IMG/VR virus record: IMGVR_UViG_3300025138_000325
Span: 1-25,068 of that record
DNA from: a virus
DNA: 25,068 nucleotides
Strand: one strand, 5' to 3'
Positions 23,164 through 25,068 of this stretch are shown piece after piece. The notes under the pieces are model-generated. The model made no database searches, was not told where the DNA came from, and saw only the letters and a list, made by a program, of their open reading frames with translations. The translations under genes were made by a program, and so were the position numbers. Position 1 is the first letter of the stretch. Every line of letters starts with the position of its first letter.

Positions 23164-23199
23164 TCAGTTCATTACTGCTCCCTTGTTCTACGATAAACA

Positions 23200-23263
23200 C
23201 ACAGTTGCGTTGCACTGTGGGGATTAAGCAACGCACATAGCTATCCCAAGAAATGAGATAGCT
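23200..23263 (+). other. Predicted H-type pseudoknot plus hairpin ahead of a membrane-protein gene
   Basis: CACAGT (23200-23205) pairs with ACTGTG (23214-23219). The entire eight-base loop TGCGTTGC (23206-23213) is a perfect complement of GCAACGCA (23228-23235), eight bases further on. A second hairpin, AGCTATC/GATAGCT (23239-23245 with 23257-23263), follows. With no loop-1 bases, the full 8-bp second stem is sterically strained, but six pairs would fit. This fills most of the 141-base gap before the 69-aa gene. Confidence 0.55.
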
Positions 23264-23287
23264 TTAAACAGAAAGAAAGAAATAACT

Positions 23288-23308
23288 ATGAAAGGTATAG
23301 CTATATGA
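23288..23308 (+). CDS. Possible six-codon leader peptide
   Basis: ATG at 23288 opens a frame MKGIAI that stops at 23308, overlapping the ATG of the 69-aa gene (ATATGATG). It follows a purine-rich AGAAAGAAAG stretch that could serve as RBS. It may be a translational-coupling leader, or the purine stretch may simply serve the next start. Evidence is position only. Confidence 0.25.
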   Translation: MKGIAI

Positions 23309-23514
23309 TGTCCGTTATCAAAGAAAAAGCAAAAAATCTACGCACAAATGTAGAAGGGGTAATACCTAAGTTTTTTGGATTTTTAAAATATATTTTAATA
23401 GCCATATTATCTGGATTAAGCTGGGGTTTATACTTCACTGGTTTAATTATAGATATTAGTAATCACTATGTAAAATTTATTAAACAAACAATAACAAAGG
23501 AAAAAAATGACTGA
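23305..23514 (+). CDS. Small membrane protein
   Basis: 69 aa. A basic N-terminus (MMSVIKEKAKNLRTNVEG) precedes a hydrophobic stretch at residues about 22-50 (FFGFLKYILIAILSGLSWGLYFTGLIID), long enough for one membrane span or a re-entrant hairpin, and then a short basic tail. It lacks its own clear RBS and may be coupled to the six-codon frame that ends on its start. It is preceded by the pseudoknot/hairpin element and followed, with an 8-base overlap, by the RHH gene. Function unknown. Confidence 0.6.
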   Translation: MMSVIKEKAKNLRTNVEGVIPKFFGFLKYILIAILSGLSWGLYFTGLIIDISNHYVKFIKQTITKEKND

Positions 23515-23722
23515 AGAAGAATTGTTAAATTATATACCTAGAAAAAAAACTAGAAATAAAAATACTGAAAAATGGGGAATGTTTGGATTATCTTTAGGTA
23601 AAGAAAATTATGACAGACTACATGTTTATTGTAACAAACATAATCTATTTAAATCTACTTTAGTTAGATTATTAGTAGTAGATTATTTAGACAGAGCAGA
23701 ACAAAAGGATGACAATGTATAA
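23507..23722 (+). CDS. Ribbon-helix-helix (Arc/CopG-type) DNA-binding protein
   Basis: 71 aa. After a basic arm (PRKKTRNKNTEKWG) comes MFGLSLGKENYDRLHVYCNKHNLFKSTLVRLLVVDYLDRA (residues 25-64). It reads as strand (FGLSL), helix A (KENYDRLHVYCNKHN), turn (LFKS) and helix B (TLVRLLVVDYLDR), the ribbon-helix-helix layout seen in CopG/Arc repressors. Such dimers bind operator DNA. It probably regulates phage early transcription or a host gene. RBS AAAGGA lies about 6 bases before the ATG. It overlaps both neighbours. The lack of a toxin partner next door argues against a toxin-antitoxin pair. Confidence 0.6.
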   Translation: MTEEELLNYIPRKKTRNKNTEKWGMFGLSLGKENYDRLHVYCNKHNLFKSTLVRLLVVDYLDRAEQKDDNV

Positions 23723-24044
23723 TGTAATACTATGGAAAGATAATGACAATGAAGACATTCATGTGTTTGAAAATAAACCTACATTTGCTGATTTGTATAA
23801 ACTTATTGGATGTGAATTAATTGAAATTACAAAAGGTTATACCGAAGAATTAGGTACATTTGAAATGCACATAGACGAAGAAGGTAAGTTTAATAACTTA
23901 AACTACCCAAACAAAAGAGCAACTAAAGCTTGGTATGCTTGGCAACAAAGAACTAAAAGAGCTTGTTTGCCTGGCGACAATTTAGTTGGATCTGTTGCTA
24001 TTATTAAAAAACAAAAATTTAAACCAAAGGAGATGAATGGCTAA
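23715..24044 (+). CDS. DUF3846-like protein
   Basis: 109 aa from ATG at 23715, which sits 6 bases after AAAAGG. The in-frame ATG at 23709 directly touches that RBS and is less likely. The body reads MYNVILWKDNDNEDIHVF, then FADLYKLIGCELIEITKGY, EMHIDEEGKFNNLNYPNKRATKAW and GDNLVGSVAII. The order 'L...IG...IE...GY..DEEGK....NKRAT.A......D.I.G...I' matches DUF3846-type proteins, found in plasmids and phages in ardA/antirestriction-like accessory regions. Function unproven. Confidence 0.6.
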   Translation: MYNVILWKDNDNEDIHVFENKPTFADLYKLIGCELIEITKGYTEELGTFEMHIDEEGKFNNLNYPNKRATKAWYAWQQRTKRACLPGDNLVGSVAIIKKQKFKPKEMNG

Positions 24045-24381
24045 TTGTTATTATCATTCGGTATCATCAGTTAAAAAATGGGGTGGTAAAACACAAGACT
24101 ACCAACCTATACATGACTGGTTTGACGAATCTAAAAAGATTATTGCACACTGGAGTCATAGAGCTTTGCGACACCACGCTGAAGGTTGTTTTGCTGCCGA
24201 ACAAAAGTTTGGCACATCAATAAAAAATTCTGATGGTAAAATGGTTCCTGTCAGATTAATTGCAGAAAGACATATCGTAGAAGACATGGGTTGGATCCCA
24301 AGTTTTTACGATTGGGCAATTCTAATCAAGCCAACCAAATGGACAATGAAAGGTTATAAAAATGTCGGACAAGACAATTGA
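24037..24381 (+). CDS. DUF6915-like protein
   Basis: 114 aa. It is almost entirely a recognisable block: YHSVSSVKKWGGKTQDYQPIHDWFDESKKI, then HWSHRALRHHAEGCFAAEQKFG, IKNSDGKMVPVRLIAERHIVEDMGWIPSFYDWA. Many His and Trp residues (HDWFDES, HRALRHHAEG, ERH) suggest a metal-binding or catalytic pocket. I recall the pattern 'PIHDW.D.SK.....RHRALRHH.EG....E..FG....NS.G..VPVR.I.EQH..ED.G.IP...DW' as DUF6915, of unknown function, in phages and plasmids. It starts 8 bases before the previous stop and is followed, with a 20-base overlap, by the acidic DUF6878-like gene. Confidence 0.7.
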   Translation: MANCYYHSVSSVKKWGGKTQDYQPIHDWFDESKKIIAHWSHRALRHHAEGCFAAEQKFGTSIKNSDGKMVPVRLIAERHIVEDMGWIPSFYDWAILIKPTKWTMKGYKNVGQDN

Positions 24382-24781
24382 AGACGTACTAAGAGCATTA
24401 CACACACAAGGTATTACTAAAGTAGAAATAGAATATTCTGGTGGTAATGATGAAGGATCATTTGATAGCCCAGTATTCTATGCAGAAGATAAATCTGTGA
24501 CAGTAGACTGGACTAAAACTTTAGATCTTGATGAAGACGAAGACTTTGATGATGATAACTTTGAATCATTAATCTATGCTGATGAAGGTAGATTGAATCA
24601 ATGGTATTCATTTGCAGGTGAGTATTCTGTTAATGGTACACTTACCATTAATACAGAAACAGGTGACTTTGATGATAGTGCTGATTACACACATTCAGAA
24701 TATAGTGATGAATCAAAGTCTGGTAATGTTTTTAAAGATAAAAAAGAAAATATCTTTGAAAGATTAGGTGTAAAGAAATGA
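24362..24781 (+). CDS. Acidic DUF6878-like protein
   Basis: 139 aa, strongly acidic (LDLDEDEDFDDDNFESLIYADEG in the middle). N-terminus MSDKTIEDVLRALHTQGITKVEIEYSGGNDEGSFDSP, then WYSFAGEYSVNGTLTINTETGDFDDSADYTHSEYSDES. The 'GI..V.VEY.G.GDEG' start and 'G.Y.V.GT.TI.....' strand pair followed by 'Y..SEYS' are what I recall for DUF6878. RBS AAAGG lies 9 bases upstream. The acidic surface could mimic DNA, as antirestriction proteins do, but there is no direct evidence. The C-terminal 24 residues are basic. Confidence 0.6.
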   Translation: MSDKTIEDVLRALHTQGITKVEIEYSGGNDEGSFDSPVFYAEDKSVTVDWTKTLDLDEDEDFDDDNFESLIYADEGRLNQWYSFAGEYSVNGTLTINTETGDFDDSADYTHSEYSDESKSGNVFKDKKENIFERLGVKK

Positions 24782-24900
24782 CACCTAAAGAAAAGAAAGA
24801 GTACACTAAATGGGTAAATAGTTTTGCTAATCAAAAAACTGTTACCACTAAAACAACTAAAACAAAAAAGAAAGGTAAATATGAAACCAATAAGAAGTAA
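24778..24900 (+). CDS. Tiny lysine-rich hypothetical protein
   Basis: 40 aa, MTPKEKKEYTKWVNSFANQKTVT followed by a Thr/Lys tail ending KKGKYETNKK. Coupled to the previous gene by an ATGA overlap, and itself overlapped by the next start. Positively charged and probably disordered. No family recognised. Confidence 0.5.
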   Translation: MTPKEKKEYTKWVNSFANQKTVTTKTTKTKKKGKYETNKK

Positions 24901-25068
24901 TGAACTAAACTATCTTGATACACTTATACATGACAAGTTTAGAAACAGAAGACAAAACATTGAGTCAGAAATAGAAGCTGCTACTCAGAAACAAACTGAT
25001 AAAAACTATCCAAAGTTTGTTGAAAGATTAGGTCTTAAAGCTCAAATCAAAGCTTTTAAAGAAGCAAG
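24881..25068 (+). CDS. Hypothetical protein, C-terminus cut by window edge
   Basis: 62 full codons are visible from ATG at 24881 to the window end, with RBS AAAGG 6 bases upstream. It reads MKPIRSNELNYLDTLIHDKFRNRR followed by NIESEIEAATQKQTDKNYPKFVERLGLKAQIKAFKEA. This is a basic, helical, coiled-coil-prone protein. No family recognised. The frame is still open at the edge, so length is unknown. Confidence 0.6.
   Translation, partial: MKPIRSNELNYLDTLIHDKFRNRRQNIESEIEAATQKQTDKNYPKFVERLGLKAQIKAFKEA

Noticed and set aside
23507-24044. Toxin-antitoxin pair formed by the RHH protein and its neighbour
   Set aside because: The downstream protein resembles DUF3846 rather than RelE, MazF or other toxins, and the upstream protein is a membrane protein.
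1-25068. CRISPR array, insertion sequence, integrase or attachment site
   Set aside because: I saw no regularly spaced direct repeats, transposase or recombinase motifs, or terminal inverted repeats. The fibre repeats are in-frame protein repeats.

Overview
The window is a strongly AT-rich piece of a tailed double-stranded DNA phage with a T7-like short-tail (podovirus) virion plan. I see no bacterial housekeeping gene, rRNA, tRNA, integrase or repressor. The base composition and the many small proteins resemble marine podoviruses of Pelagibacter/SAR116-type alphaproteobacteria. The host assignment is inference from composition and from remembered family resemblance, not from a search.

Left arm (positions 1 to 21178, all on the minus strand, read right to left). 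The order is terminase small subunit, several tiny basic proteins, a Ref-like HNH nuclease, terminase large subunit, a possible permuted papain-like protein, three small proteins, two lysine-rich proteins (DUF6321- and DUF5872-like), portal, a Bbp19-like protein, scaffold, major capsid protein, a small possible decoration protein, the two tail-tube (adaptor and nozzle) proteins, three internal virion proteins, and two tail-fibre genes. The last fibre gene runs off the left edge. Most genes are coupled by ATGA or TAATG overlaps, so this is one long late operon. The main breaks are a non-coding leader before the capsid gene, a GC-rich hairpin after the capsid/83-aa pair, and a structured gap after terS. 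The first complete tail fibre carries a cupredoxin-like domain with a full His/Cys/His/Met type-1 copper ligand set.

Divergent centre (21179 to 21653). This roughly 475-base gap is visibly GC-richer than its surroundings and holds no credible gene. From 21285 to 21625 it folds, read on the plus strand, into a large multi-helix RNA. It has an 11-bp helix capped by a three-way junction, a pseudoknot, an enclosing 6-bp helix, a 5' multi-hairpin domain with two competing folds, and a 3' hairpin. G-U wobble pairs favour the plus strand. I cannot assign it to a known RNA family and consider it the best candidate for an undescribed element here.

Right arm (21654 to 25068, all plus strand). This is a tightly packed run of small, probably early genes: two unknown proteins followed by a rho-independent terminator, two small membrane proteins, short charged proteins, a third membrane protein, a ribbon-helix-helix DNA-binding protein, DUF3846-, DUF6915- and DUF6878-like proteins, and two small proteins at the right edge. 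The two longer gaps in this arm (22312-22450 and 23164-23304) each contain a predicted H-type pseudoknot, so structured RNA is a repeated theme.

The window therefore covers packaging, the virion and the start of the early region. The replication, RNA polymerase and lysis genes expected of such a phage are not visible.
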